A stretch of 64,000 nucleotides of DNA. Source: Nitrososphaeria archaeon (GTDB taxonomy: Archaea; Thermoproteota; Nitrososphaeria; Nitrososphaerales; JANXEG01). Where the stretch lies: contig JARVKA010000001.1 in assembly GCA_029775915.1 (NCBI GenBank), positions 224,594 through 288,593 of the forward strand. The letters are read 5' to 3'. The notes beneath the pieces were generated by a model, which did not search any database, was not told the DNA's origin, and saw only the letters and a program-made list of their open reading frames with translations. Numbering within the stretch: the first letter of the stretch is position 1; each line of letters begins with the position of its first letter. Made by a program: the position numbers and the translations under genes. Positions 33,665 through 42,955 of the stretch are shown one piece after another.

Positions 33665-34549
33665 GTGAGTAATATAATCTTTCTTTATTTGATAAGTGGG
33701 CTTTACTACGCAGCTTATCTCTTCCTTGTAGCTGCTGGTTTAACTATAATCTTTGGACTTGCTAGAGTGGTTAATTTAGCTCATGGCGCATTATACGCTA
33801 TAGGAGCTTATGTAGCTGCATGGTTAATGGGTTTAATCTCTAAGCAGATCCCACCACCTTTATGGTACATCATAATAATAATAGCTGGAGCTGCGGGAGC
33901 AGCTTTCGTAGGCATAATTATAGAACCTCTTTTATTGAGGCGTGTGTATGGTCGGCTTGAGGAATTCCAATTACTTCTCACATTCGCGATACTATTAATT
34001 ATAGAGGATTTGGAGTTAATGATTTGGGGACCTTATCCTCTAGCCTTTAAGGAGCCTTATCATTATCTTGGTGCGGTAAGTATCGGTGGAGGGCTAATGT
34101 ATCCACTTTATGGATTTGTAGTTATAGCGATGGGTTGGTTAATAGCTTTATTTTTATGGTTTTTCATGACCAAAACAAAGCTTGGTATTATAATTAGATC
34201 AGCAGCAGCGAATAAAGAAGTAACTGCTGCTATTGGGCATAATGTTAAATCTATATATACAAAAACCTTCATACTGGGCGCTACATTGGCTGGCATAGGA
34301 GGTGCTATAGTAATGCCATCTGCTACCGCTCAATTAGGGCTCGGTATAGATATTCTCGTCTTTGCTTTCGCTGTAGTAGTAATAGGAGGTCTTGGAAGCT
34401 TAAAGGGCGCGCTCGTTGGCTCTTTAATCGTAGGTATGACGAGAGTGGTCGGTATTGCATACTTCCCAGAGATAGAGCTTGCATTAATTTGGTTAATTGC
34501 AGTTATAGTGCTAGTCTTCAGGCCGTTAGGCCTTTGGGGGCGTGAGTGA
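33665..34549 (+). CDS. livH: ABC permease LivH type, first copy
   Basis: The 294-residue protein has about eight helices and LivH motifs: GLTIIFGLARVVNLAHGALYAIGAY in two parts near residue 25, ANKEVTAAIGHNV in the cytoplasmic loop, and VVIGGLGSLKGALVGSL near the end. GTG 33665 has GAGGGGAAGG upstream. It pairs with livM and lies just after the binding protein gene. Confidence 0.94.
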   Translation: MSNIIFLYLISGLYYAAYLFLVAAGLTIIFGLARVVNLAHGALYAIGAYVAAWLMGLISKQIPPPLWYIIIIIAGAAGAAFVGIIIEPLLLRRVYGRLEEFQLLLTFAILLIIEDLELMIWGPYPLAFKEPYHYLGAVSIGGGLMYPLYGFVVIAMGWLIALFLWFFMTKTKLGIIIRSAAANKEVTAAIGHNVKSIYTKTFILGATLAGIGGAIVMPSATAQLGLGIDILVFAFAVVVIGGLGSLKGALVGSLIVGMTRVVGIAYFPEIELALIWLIAVIVLVFRPLGLWGRE

Positions 34550-34552
34550 AAA

Positions 34553-35554
34553 ATGATAAGTAGAAAAGGTTTAATTTCAATCATTCGCAAGTATCCCATC
34601 TATACATTAATAATTATCATACTTTTGACTTTACCTATTTATGCACCATCTTTTTTTGTAATACAAATAGCGTATGGATTAATATTCGGTATTACAGGCC
34701 TTGCTTTTAATCTTCTTTTAGGTTATACAGGTCTTCTATCCTTTGGCCATGCAGGCTTCTTTGCCTTCGGAGCTTACATGATGTCCCTTCCTATTAGGCA
34801 TACCGGAATTGTTCATACTTTAGAAGTTTATCTTGCATTTGCATTTATTACTTCAGCAGCTTTAGGTGCATTACTTGGTCTCATATGCGCGAGACGAACA
34901 AGAATCTTCTTTTCTATACTAAATCTATCATTTGGCCTCATTATATACAGCTTCTTCCTCAAATTCTGGGGATTTACAGGCGGGGCTGATGGTACTCACG
35001 TTCCAACACCACCTTTACTAGGAATGAAATTTGCTGTAGATAAAGAATATTGGATGACACACATATACTACTATTACATTTTAGCTGCATTCTTCATATG
35101 TTTAGCGATATTTTGGGTTATAGTAAACTCTAACTTCGGTAAAACTTTGCAAGCGATAAGAGACAATGAGATAAGAGCTCAATTTACTGGAATAAGAATA
35201 TACAGATATAGGCATATCGCTTATATAATCTCAGTAGCATTTACAGGCTTAGCAGGATGTTTATGGGCTCCATTGAATGGGCATACCGCTCCTGAAATTG
35301 CTTGGTGGACTTATTCAGGTGATATAGTAATGTTAACTATATTGGGTGGTTATCAATACTTTATAGGACCTGTAATAGGTGGATTAGTATTTAATGTTTT
35401 CAAGATTTACACTATAGGGTATACAGTGTATTGGATGTTACTTCTCGGTATCATTCTTCTCATTCTTATCTTCTTTATACCGAGAGGCTTAGTAGGTTTA
35501 GGCATATCTATATATAATAGATTGACTCATAAAAAGGGCAGTAGTAAAGGTTAA
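34553..35554 (+). CDS. livM: ABC permease LivM type, first copy
   Basis: The 333-residue permease has LivM motifs LLLGYTGLLSFGHAGFFAFGAY and LQAIRDNEIRAQFTGI, with about ten helices. It starts 3 bp after livH. It resembles the orphan LivM-lamin-tail permease at 27.4 kb in the same motif regions but ends without an extra domain, so the two are probably paralogs. Confidence 0.95.
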   Translation: MISRKGLISIIRKYPIYTLIIIILLTLPIYAPSFFVIQIAYGLIFGITGLAFNLLLGYTGLLSFGHAGFFAFGAYMMSLPIRHTGIVHTLEVYLAFAFITSAALGALLGLICARRTRIFFSILNLSFGLIIYSFFLKFWGFTGGADGTHVPTPPLLGMKFAVDKEYWMTHIYYYYILAAFFICLAIFWVIVNSNFGKTLQAIRDNEIRAQFTGIRIYRYRHIAYIISVAFTGLAGCLWAPLNGHTAPEIAWWTYSGDIVMLTILGGYQYFIGPVIGGLVFNVFKIYTIGYTVYWMLLLGIILLILIFFIPRGLVGLGISIYNRLTHKKGSSKG

Positions 35555-35568
35555 TTGAAGGTGTTTAT

Positions 35569-36303
35569 ATGATTTTAGAAACACAAAATTTAAGAAAATA
35601 CTTCGGTGAAGTTCATGCGGTTGATAATGTTAACTTTAAAGTGAAAGAAGAAGAAATAGTCGCTATTATAGGTCCAAATGGTGCAGGTAAAACAACTTTA
35701 GTAAATGTGATTACCGGTTATTTAAAGCCCGATGGAGGTAAGATTATCTTTATGGGTAAAGATATCACCAATGCATCGATATATGAGAGAATTCGAGCTG
35801 GGATTGTAAGAAGCTTTCAATTGGTGAATATATTTGAAGGGTTAAGCGCTTTTGATAATATAAGAGTAGCGATAAATTCAAGAGAAAGAAAAGAGGGAAA
35901 GATCTTCTCCTTAATAGATAGAGATACCACAGTAACAAAGGAAGCTTTACAAATCTTAGATTTATTCGGCTTACCTAAAGATACTTTAGCGAGAGATTTG
36001 CCTCATGGAGATCGAAAGTTACTCGATGTAGCTACAGCATTCGCTCTTAAGCCTAAATTACTCCTACTTGATGAACCTACAAGTGGTGTAAGTACACGTG
36101 AGAAAAATAAGATTATGGATGTAATAATACCTGCTGCAAGGAAAGAGAAAGTATCCCTTGTAGTGATTGAACATGATATGGATATTGTATTCAATTACTC
36201 TGATAGAATAGTTGTAATGCATCAAGGTAAAATATTATTTGAAGGTAAACCTGATGAGGTTAGGGAGCATACTGAGGTAAAGAGGGTGTTACTCGTTGGC
36301 TAA
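35569..36303 (+). CDS. livG: ABC ATPase LivG type, first copy
   Basis: The 244-residue ATPase has Walker A GPNGAGKTT, Walker B KLLLLDEPTSGV, and H-loop VVIEHDMD. The signature region reads LPHGDRKLLDVA, a deviant form of the LSGGQ motif normally seen as LPYGxQRxLEIA in LivG proteins. AGGTG lies upstream of ATG 35569. Its end overlaps livF by 8 bp. Confidence 0.94.
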   Translation: MILETQNLRKYFGEVHAVDNVNFKVKEEEIVAIIGPNGAGKTTLVNVITGYLKPDGGKIIFMGKDITNASIYERIRAGIVRSFQLVNIFEGLSAFDNIRVAINSRERKEGKIFSLIDRDTTVTKEALQILDLFGLPKDTLARDLPHGDRKLLDVATAFALKPKLLLLDEPTSGVSTREKNKIMDVIIPAARKEKVSLVVIEHDMDIVFNYSDRIVVMHQGKILFEGKPDEVREHTEVKRVLLVG

Positions 36304-37000
36304 AATCTTGGAAGTTAAAAATTTGAATGTATTCAGAGGGCCTTTACAAGTATTGAGAGATGTATCTATATCTGTTGAAGAAGGCGAGATTGTAGCTATA
36401 GTTGGTAGGAATGGTGCTGGTAAAACATCACTCATTAAGAGTATTATGGGGCTTTTGCCTGTAAAGTCTGGCAAAATCTTTTTCAAAGGTAAAGATATAA
36501 CAAACTTACCAACCCATGAGAGGGCAAAGATGGGCATTGGATATTTGCCAGATGATATGGGGATAATTCCAGATCTTACTGTAAGTGAGATGATTAAAAC
36601 AGGTTTATGGGTTTCGGGAATATCTATGGATGAAATTAAGAAAAGAGTTACTGAACTATTCCCAGAGATTAAGGATCTTTTCAATAGAAGAGGTCTTTAT
36701 TTAAGTGGAGGAGAGAAGAGAATGGCCGCTATCTCTAGAGCACTCGCACTTAACCCAACATTCCTCCTTTTGGATGAGGCTTTGGAAGGTTTAGCACCTA
36801 TAGCGGTGAGTAGATTCATCGGGACGATGAAAGAGTTAAAAAAGATTGGATTATCTCTCTTTGCAGCAGAGTCCAATGTAGTACTTGCCTCACGAATGGC
36901 TGATAAGCTGTATGCTATAGAGAGAGGAGAGATTATTTATGAGGGGGATCCTAAGAAAATCTTCGAACATGAGGAACTTATGAGGATTATACGTGGTTAA
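36296..37000 (+). CDS. livF: ABC ATPase LivF type, first copy
   Basis: The 234-residue ATPase has GRNGAGKTS, LSGGEKRMAAISRAL and FLLLDEALEGLAP. In place of the usual LivF DEP, Walker B reads DEALEGL. TTG 36296 lies within the end of livG, so the genes are coupled. It completes the first five-gene importer. Confidence 0.93.
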   Translation: MAKILEVKNLNVFRGPLQVLRDVSISVEEGEIVAIVGRNGAGKTSLIKSIMGLLPVKSGKIFFKGKDITNLPTHERAKMGIGYLPDDMGIIPDLTVSEMIKTGLWVSGISMDEIKKRVTELFPEIKDLFNRRGLYLSGGEKRMAAISRALALNPTFLLLDEALEGLAPIAVSRFIGTMKELKKIGLSLFAAESNVVLASRMADKLYAIERGEIIYEGDPKKIFEHEELMRIIRG

Positions 37001-37085
37001 TAGTAAAGATCGTTACATTTATCAATCTAACATAAAATTGATAAAAATTAAATATTAATTCCATACATTGTTTTTTATTAAAAGC

Positions 37086-37802
37086 TTATTTACCAACTAA
37101 TGATGATTTAATAATTTCTTCCAATTTTTTTTCAAAAAATTCTTTAGGCCCCTCTACCTTCACCCTTCCAATCTCAATCATATATAAATACTCTGAAATT
37201 TCCACAGCTTTAACGATATTCTGATCCACAAGTAGAATCGATATACCCTCAAAACTATGTTGCTTAATTCTTTCATAAACTTCTTCTACAAATTTTGGTG
37301 CGAGTCCAGCGCTTGGCTCATCTATTAACATTAACTTTGGATCGGTCATCGCTGCCTTCGCTATCTCTAACATTCTTAACTCCCCACCACTTAACCAAAC
37401 CGCTTTTTTATTTCTCTTTTTTGCAAGATTCGGGAATTGTTGATAAATTGCATCTAACTTTTCATAAATCTTATCTTTCTCATCTTTAAAGATCCAAGCA
37501 CCAAGTTTCAAATTCTCCTCTACAGTTAGTTGGGGAAATACGCTGAAGTCTTGAGGTACATAGGATATACCCATTCTTTTTAATTCATATGGTTTGAAAC
37601 CAGTAATATCTTTATCCATAAAGATAATCTTACCCTTTCTCGGCTTTAAATAACCAAAAATCGTCTTCAATAGGGTTGATTTACCCGCACCGTTCGGCCC
37701 TATAATCCCGACTACTTTGCCTTTATCCACCTTTAATGATACATCATTAAGGATATCGATATCCTCATAATAACCCGCAGTAATAGATGATACTGTAAGC
37801 AA
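37086..37802 (-). CDS. livF: ABC ATPase LivF type, second copy
   Basis: This 238-residue ATPase has GPNGAGKST, LSGGELRMLEIAKAAM, and LMLIDEPSAGLAP, the last being typical of LivF. TTG 37802 directly follows the stop of the second livG. The 3' end faces the first livF across 85 bp. It belongs to the second importer, whose other genes lie on the opposite strand. Confidence 0.94.
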   Translation of the reverse strand: MLTVSSITAGYYEDIDILNDVSLKVDKGKVVGIIGPNGAGKSTLLKTIFGYLKPRKGKIIFMDKDITGFKPYELKRMGISYVPQDFSVFPQLTVEENLKLGAWIFKDEKDKIYEKLDAIYQQFPNLAKKRNKKAVWLSGGELRMLEIAKAAMTDPKLMLIDEPSAGLAPKFVEEVYERIKQHSFEGISILLVDQNIVKAVEISEYLYMIEIGRVKVEGPKEFFEKKLEEIIKSSLVGK

Positions 37803-38528
37803 TTAAATCCGCCTCTTCGCCCCCATATACGCTTCTATAACTCTTACATCTTTAGCCACTTCTTCCAAAGTACCTTCTGCAATCTTTATCCCACTATCCA
37901 ACACAATTACTCTATTACAAAGGTATGCAATACTGGGCATCTCGTGACTAACTATAATAAATGTTACACCATTCTTATTCATTGCCTTTATTGTAGAGAA
38001 GATCGTATCCTTAATTATAGGGCTAACGCCAGCAAAAGGCTCATCTAAAAGTGCGAGAATTGGATTGATTATAAAAGCCCTTGCTATTTCAAGGAGCTTT
38101 TGTTGCCCACCTGAGAGATTTTTTGCAAATTCATTCTTTAAAGATTCTAATCCTACAAATCTAAGCAATTCTGAAATTCTTTTCTCAACCTCATAATAAT
38201 TATGGGATTTGAATAATGCTTTTGCTGGTACAAGTAAATTTTCTTTAACGGTCATATTGCGAAAGAGTTTTGGTATTTGAAAGGTTCTTGCCACACCTTT
38301 TAAAGCGATTTCATTTGGCATTAAATGATCGATACGCTCACCTTTTAAATAAATCTCGCCATTACTCTTTTCATAAATGCCGGATATAAGATTAAGAAGA
38401 GTAGTTTTACCAGAACCATTCGGACCGATAATACCCAATACCTCTCCTTTATTTACCGTTAATGATACATTATTAACTGCGATTAACTCTCCAAATCTCT
38501 TCGTTAAATTTCTAACATCCAGTATCAA
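37803..38528 (-). CDS. livG: ABC ATPase LivG type, second copy
   Basis: This 241-residue ATPase has GPNGSGKTT, LSGGQQKLLEIARAF, LALLDEPFAGVSP and a LivG-like end. The start is TTG 38528, a few bases from the predicted transcription start, divergent from livM at 38597. The short shared intergenic region holds one TATA-like element. Confidence 0.94.
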   Translation of the reverse strand: MILDVRNLTKRFGELIAVNNVSLTVNKGEVLGIIGPNGSGKTTLLNLISGIYEKSNGEIYLKGERIDHLMPNEIALKGVARTFQIPKLFRNMTVKENLLVPAKALFKSHNYYEVEKRISELLRFVGLESLKNEFAKNLSGGQQKLLEIARAFIINPILALLDEPFAGVSPIIKDTIFSTIKAMNKNGVTFIIVSHEMPSIAYLCNRVIVLDSGIKIAEGTLEEVAKDVRVIEAYMGAKRRI

Positions 38529-38555
38529 TGAATTCTATCAAAAATTGTAGAAGTA

Positions 38556-38568
38556 AAAGTATATAAAG
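38556..38568. promoter_or_regulatory. Single TATA-like element between divergent transporter genes
   Basis: The 68-bp gap between livG (minus) and livM (plus) has one clear TATATAAA, at 38560-38567, which also reads as a TATA box on the other strand (TTTATATA). Its centre is about 26 nt from predicted starts 8-9 nt upstream of each gene. It may serve both directions; BRE context would decide. Confidence 0.45.
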
Positions 38569-38596
38569 TTTTAAGTTTATGATTTTATGATACTTT

Positions 38597-39544
38597 ATGG
38601 GTATAAAGACATACATATCCTCAATCCCAATATTACTTTTATTAATCGCACTTCCTCACTTTTTAAGCTCTTACATGATTCACTTAGCTATCATTAGTTA
38701 TTATTATGTTATACTTGCGGTTTGTTGGAATCTTTTAGCGGGCTACACAGGCCAATTTTCCTTAGCTCAACACGCATTTGCAGCTATTGGTGCTTACACA
38801 GCTGCACTTCTTGCAGTTCATTTAAATATTCATCCAATATTTGGTATTGCTTCAGGTGGATTGGTAGCTACAGGTTGGAGCTTACTCATTGGAAGGCTCG
38901 TTTTAAAGATGAGAGCGATTTATTTAGCTTTAGCTACTTGGGCCTTTGCTGAAAGTAGCCGCTTATTTATAGCTATGGAGTATGAGTGGACAAGAGGAGA
39001 TCTTGGCTTACCAATACCCTTTAACATGATGCTTTATGGCCCTAAGGCATTAACCCCATACCATTACTACTATACCATGCTTATTATGATGGTTTCAATT
39101 CTTCTTATCATATACAAGATTATTAATTCCAAGATTGGGCTCTTTGCTAGATCCATAAGAGAGGATGAAGTTGCAGCTAGAATGATGGGTGTAGATGTGG
39201 TTAAAGTAAAACTCTTTATATTCTCTATAACGGGTTTATTTTCAGGTTTGGCTGGTGGACTTTACGCTCATTACATGGGTTTACTTTCACCATCTTTAAT
39301 AAGCTTTTATGAAATGGCAATTATTATAATCATGGTGATTATAGGTGGATTTGGCACATTCTGGGGCCCTATTATAGGAGCACCTTTTATTTACATTTTA
39401 TCAGAAATGACAAGAGCTTATGGTGAGATTAGAATGGTAGTCTTTGCTGCTGTTGTAATAATCATTATTCGATTTTTCAATCGTGGTTTAACAGGTTTAC
39501 CCTTACTCTTTAAAAGATTACTACCCATTCTTCGCCCTCGATAA
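38597..39544 (+). CDS. livM: ABC permease LivM type, second copy
   Basis: The 315-residue permease has NLLAGYTGQFSLAQHAFAAIG and RSIREDEVAARMMGVDVVKVK, typical LivM motifs. It is divergent from livG/livF of the same set. It is followed after about 146 bp by the second binding protein. Confidence 0.94.
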   Translation: MGIKTYISSIPILLLLIALPHFLSSYMIHLAIISYYYVILAVCWNLLAGYTGQFSLAQHAFAAIGAYTAALLAVHLNIHPIFGIASGGLVATGWSLLIGRLVLKMRAIYLALATWAFAESSRLFIAMEYEWTRGDLGLPIPFNMMLYGPKALTPYHYYYTMLIMMVSILLIIYKIINSKIGLFARSIREDEVAARMMGVDVVKVKLFIFSITGLFSGLAGGLYAHYMGLLSPSLISFYEMAIIIIMVIIGGFGTFWGPIIGAPFIYILSEMTRAYGEIRMVVFAAVVIIIIRFFNRGLTGLPLLFKRLLPILRPR

Positions 39545-39690
39545 ATTTTATTGTTTAACTTAGATTAATAAAAGTATTTTAAATAGCAATTTTTACAATT
39601 TATTGAGTTAAATAATCAAAATTTTTCAATTTTTGCCTTAATTAAAGTATATAGAAACACTTATATATTGATTTTCTAAAAATTTAAAAC

Positions 39691-41070
39691 ATGTCGGAAA
39701 AGAAGGTTGATAGAAGGCAATATATTAAGTACATTGGATCCTTCATTATAGGTGCTATTATCTTTGGTGGTGGTGTAGCTGCTTATTACGCTACACAACC
39801 CGTTAAAGAAAAGGTTATCGAAAAGACCGTTACTGTACCTGGTGCGAAAGAAACGATAACTATAACAAAAACTCCTGAACCTACAACTATAACACGCACA
39901 ATTGAAGTAACGAGGACTATAACCGCATCACCTTCACCATTACCTCCAATTAAAATTGGAGTACTTACACCATTATCACCACCTGGTGATCCAGCTGCTG
40001 GAAAGTTAATCATTCGAGGGGCTGAATTGGCTGTAGAGCATTTGAATGCGAAGGGAGGCGTATTGGGTAGAAAATTAGAGTTGGTAATTGAGGATGATGC
40101 AGGTACGCCAGAGAAAGGTGCTGCGGGTGCTTTAAAGTTAGCAACGGTAGATAAAGTGTGTGCGATTATAGGTCAATTCCACAGCTCTGTAATGCTAGCT
40201 GCTATGGATGTGGCTGAAACAAATAAAGTACCGATCTTTAGCACACAAGCTTCAGCCAAGAGTATCACAGCGAAGCATTATGAGTATACTTTTAGAACCC
40301 ATGTTTATGATACACCAAGAACCATACTTTGGAATAAATTCATTAAAGATATGGGTTATAAAAGGGTTGCAATACTGGCTGAAAATACCGATTATGGTAT
40401 AGGGCTTGTTACAGATACAAAAGAAACGATGAAGAAATTAGGTATAACTTTTGAACTTAAAGATATTATCTTCGATCGTAAAGTTGTAGATTTAACTCCT
40501 CAACTTCTAGAAATTAAAGCTTGGAACCCTGATCTTTTAATTAACATCGGCGTAGGAGCACCTTGTTACCTTATGATTAAGCAATCCATCGATATCGGTT
40601 TATTCCCAAAAGTTCCTCAACTCGTAAGTTATGATGCTCCAATCAGACCTGAATATTGGGATAATGTAGGTGCAAAAGGCAATTATATACTAGCTATTAT
40701 TTATTACCATCCCAATCAGCCTCTTACAGCAATGGGTATTGAAATGAGAAAGGCTTACGAGGAGAAGTACAAAGAGCCGCCAATTTACGGTGCTATTAGC
40801 GCTTATGGACAAGTTATGATTATAGCTCAAGCTATTGAATACGCAAAATCAGCAGATCCTACAAAGCTTAAAGAAGTACTTGAGACAAGAGCTTTCATTC
40901 ATCCGTTAAGTGCGAATGTTACCATGCCAAGAGCTGAAGGTGCTGAATGGCACCATTGGACACCACCTATGATGATCGTTCAACATCAAAAACCCATGGG
41001 TAAAATGGAAGAGATGGTAATAATCTATCCTTATGAAATGGCTACAGGTAAACTTGTAACACCCACATAA
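39691..41070 (+). CDS. ABC transporter substrate-binding protein, second copy
   Basis: The 459-residue protein has an N-terminal anchor (DRRQYIKYIGSFIIGAIIFG), a Thr/Pro-rich linker up to about residue 85, and a type I binding fold (IKIGVLTPLSPPGDP; GRKLELVIEDDAGTPEKG; AIIGQFHSSVMLAA). A TATA box CTTATATATTG lies about 26 nt upstream of the ATG. It is clearly different in sequence from the first binding protein, so the two importers probably have different ligands. Confidence 0.92.
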   Translation: MSEKKVDRRQYIKYIGSFIIGAIIFGGGVAAYYATQPVKEKVIEKTVTVPGAKETITITKTPEPTTITRTIEVTRTITASPSPLPPIKIGVLTPLSPPGDPAAGKLIIRGAELAVEHLNAKGGVLGRKLELVIEDDAGTPEKGAAGALKLATVDKVCAIIGQFHSSVMLAAMDVAETNKVPIFSTQASAKSITAKHYEYTFRTHVYDTPRTILWNKFIKDMGYKRVAILAENTDYGIGLVTDTKETMKKLGITFELKDIIFDRKVVDLTPQLLEIKAWNPDLLINIGVGAPCYLMIKQSIDIGLFPKVPQLVSYDAPIRPEYWDNVGAKGNYILAIIYYHPNQPLTAMGIEMRKAYEEKYKEPPIYGAISAYGQVMIIAQAIEYAKSADPTKLKEVLETRAFIHPLSANVTMPRAEGAEWHHWTPPMMIVQHQKPMGKMEEMVIIYPYEMATGKLVTPT

Positions 41071-41079
41071 GGGGATAGG

Positions 41080-41970
41080 TTGGACCCTATCCTCCTAACT
41101 CAATTTTTTATTTCAGGTATTATGATTAGTGTTCTCTATATATTAATGGCGATTGGTATTACATTCATTTATAGTATTATGAAGATGATTAATTGGGCAA
41201 TGGGCGAATTTTATATGATTGGTGGTTATTTGCAATACTTATTAGTAACTGCAATCTTTGGTGTTCAATATTGGTTTATAGCTTTACCAATCGCTATGTT
41301 CTCTACTTTTATTATAGGTGTAGGATTTCAACGCATCCTTTTAAAACCTATGTTTTTAGGAGGTATAGAGAGAAGAGATGATTACGCTACTATTGTAACT
41401 ATTGCTCTTATGGTTCTATTACGTAATCTCGCTGTGGTTATAGGCGGTCCTTACATTTATTCAACGCCAGATTATTTTCCCCCTGTTCATTTAGGTCCAT
41501 TACCAGTTAATGGGAGTCGATTTGTTGCTTTTATAAGTGCCTTTATAATTTTAATAATTTTCTACATAATTGTGAAGAAGACTTGGATCGGTCTTGCTTT
41601 TCAAGCTACTGCTCAAAATCGTATAGGCGTAGAGGCTATAGGGATTAACCCTTTAAAGATTGATCAATTAACCTTTGGAATTGGTGTTGCTCTAGCTGCC
41701 GCTGCTGGAGCGCTTTTAGCACCAGTCTTTCTCGTTTACCCTGAAAGTGGATCCATATCGACTATGAAAGGTTTTGAGATTATTGTTATAGGTGGTTTAG
41801 GCTCGATTCCAGGAGCTGTGGTAGGAGGCTTTCTTTTAGGCATGGTTGAAACCTTAGGCTCAGTCTTTATAAACCCATCTTTTAGAGATATTTATGGATT
41901 CTTACTTCTTATGCTCATATTAGCTATTAAACCTGTAGGCCTTTTTGGCGAAAAAGTAAGAGTTGCTTAA
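41080..41970 (+). CDS. livH: ABC permease LivH type, second copy
   Basis: The 296-residue permease has AIGITFIYSIMKMINWAMGEFYMIGGY in two parts, QNRIGVEAIGINPLKID in the loop, and VIGGLGSIPGAVVGGFL. TTG 41080 has AAGGGGATAGG upstream. It follows the second binding protein by 9 bp. With livM, livG and livF from both strands it completes the second importer. Confidence 0.94.
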   Translation: MDPILLTQFFISGIMISVLYILMAIGITFIYSIMKMINWAMGEFYMIGGYLQYLLVTAIFGVQYWFIALPIAMFSTFIIGVGFQRILLKPMFLGGIERRDDYATIVTIALMVLLRNLAVVIGGPYIYSTPDYFPPVHLGPLPVNGSRFVAFISAFIILIIFYIIVKKTWIGLAFQATAQNRIGVEAIGINPLKIDQLTFGIGVALAAAAGALLAPVFLVYPESGSISTMKGFEIIVIGGLGSIPGAVVGGFLLGMVETLGSVFINPSFRDIYGFLLLMLILAIKPVGLFGEKVRVA

Positions 41971-42119
41971 TTTAAGATTTAATAATTCAACATATAATGT
42001 GTAATTCTCACCATTTAGTTTAATAACAATCATGAGTAACAAATAAAACTATTTTTGATTACAATTTTCAAATTTTTAATCTCTAATCTCATCAATTTAT
42101 TTGCTTTATTTTACTAGAA

Positions 42120-42872
42120 TCATAAATACCCCTTATACTCTTTTTGAACCACAGCATGATAAACCCATGTAGTTAAAGTAACAATATCGAATACGGGTAA
42201 ATTCGTAGCATCTTGAACTGCTTTTGAATAGGGTGGTAAATTCGCACATTCAAAAACCCATGCTTGGATATCTGGATATTCTTTAAGAAGATTTAAAGCT
42301 TTCTCTACTACCTTTTGCTTAACTTTTTCAGGATCTGGTAATGATTTAGGTTGCTCTAGAGGGGGGTTGAGAATCCACTCTGAAAACTCTTTAACATCTT
42401 CCAACCCTGATATAGCTATAGGTATGCTCTCATTAACACCAGCTTTTCTTAAGTGCTCTAATGTTAAGCTTGATGCATCTGCAGTAATAATACCAATTCT
42501 ACCCTTACTACCTAACATCTTATGAACTAAAGGTATTTGAAGAAGGCTTGATGTAAAAACAGGTATGCTTACAGCTTCAGCCATTTCCTCTTGAAAGAGA
42601 ATTAGAAAGCCACAACTGGTTGTAATAGCTCTTACACCATCACTTTCTAACTCTTGAGCTGCTAAAATGAATGGCTTTAACAAAGCTTTATCGCCTTTTT
42701 TCACAACCCTATCCACACTTGCCCCTTTTACTACACGGAAACGAACTGGGAATGGGAAAGTTGTAGCATTTCCAATATCTCCCGGTATTCTCATAAATGG
42801 TGTATCAAGGGTAATGATTCCTATAGCCTCACCATAATGGTGGCGTCCCCACATAATTTTATGCTTTAACAT
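42120..42872 (-). CDS. Aspartate/glutamate/hydantoin racemase-family protein
   Basis: The 250-residue protein carries both cysteine motifs of the Asp/Glu racemase superfamily: AITTSCGFLILFQ in the first half and VFECANLPPYSKAVQ near the C-terminus. IGIITADASSLTLEHL is in between. The family includes racemases of free amino acids and of hydantoins. A start at 42854 (MWGRHHYGEA) is an alternative. Beside a DadA-like oxidase it could convert L- to D-amino acids for oxidation, which is an inference. Confidence 0.85.
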   Translation of the reverse strand: MLKHKIMWGRHHYGEAIGIITLDTPFMRIPGDIGNATTFPFPVRFRVVKGASVDRVVKKGDKALLKPFILAAQELESDGVRAITTSCGFLILFQEEMAEAVSIPVFTSSLLQIPLVHKMLGSKGRIGIITADASSLTLEHLRKAGVNESIPIAISGLEDVKEFSEWILNPPLEQPKSLPDPEKVKQKVVEKALNLLKEYPDIQAWVFECANLPPYSKAVQDATNLPVFDIVTLTTWVYHAVVQKEYKGYL

Positions 42873-42955
42873 TGAGACATCAACAAAAGTATTAATCTTG
42901 GATGTTTAAAAATATAACTATATAATAATTTATTTAAATGGATTATTGTATCGTT

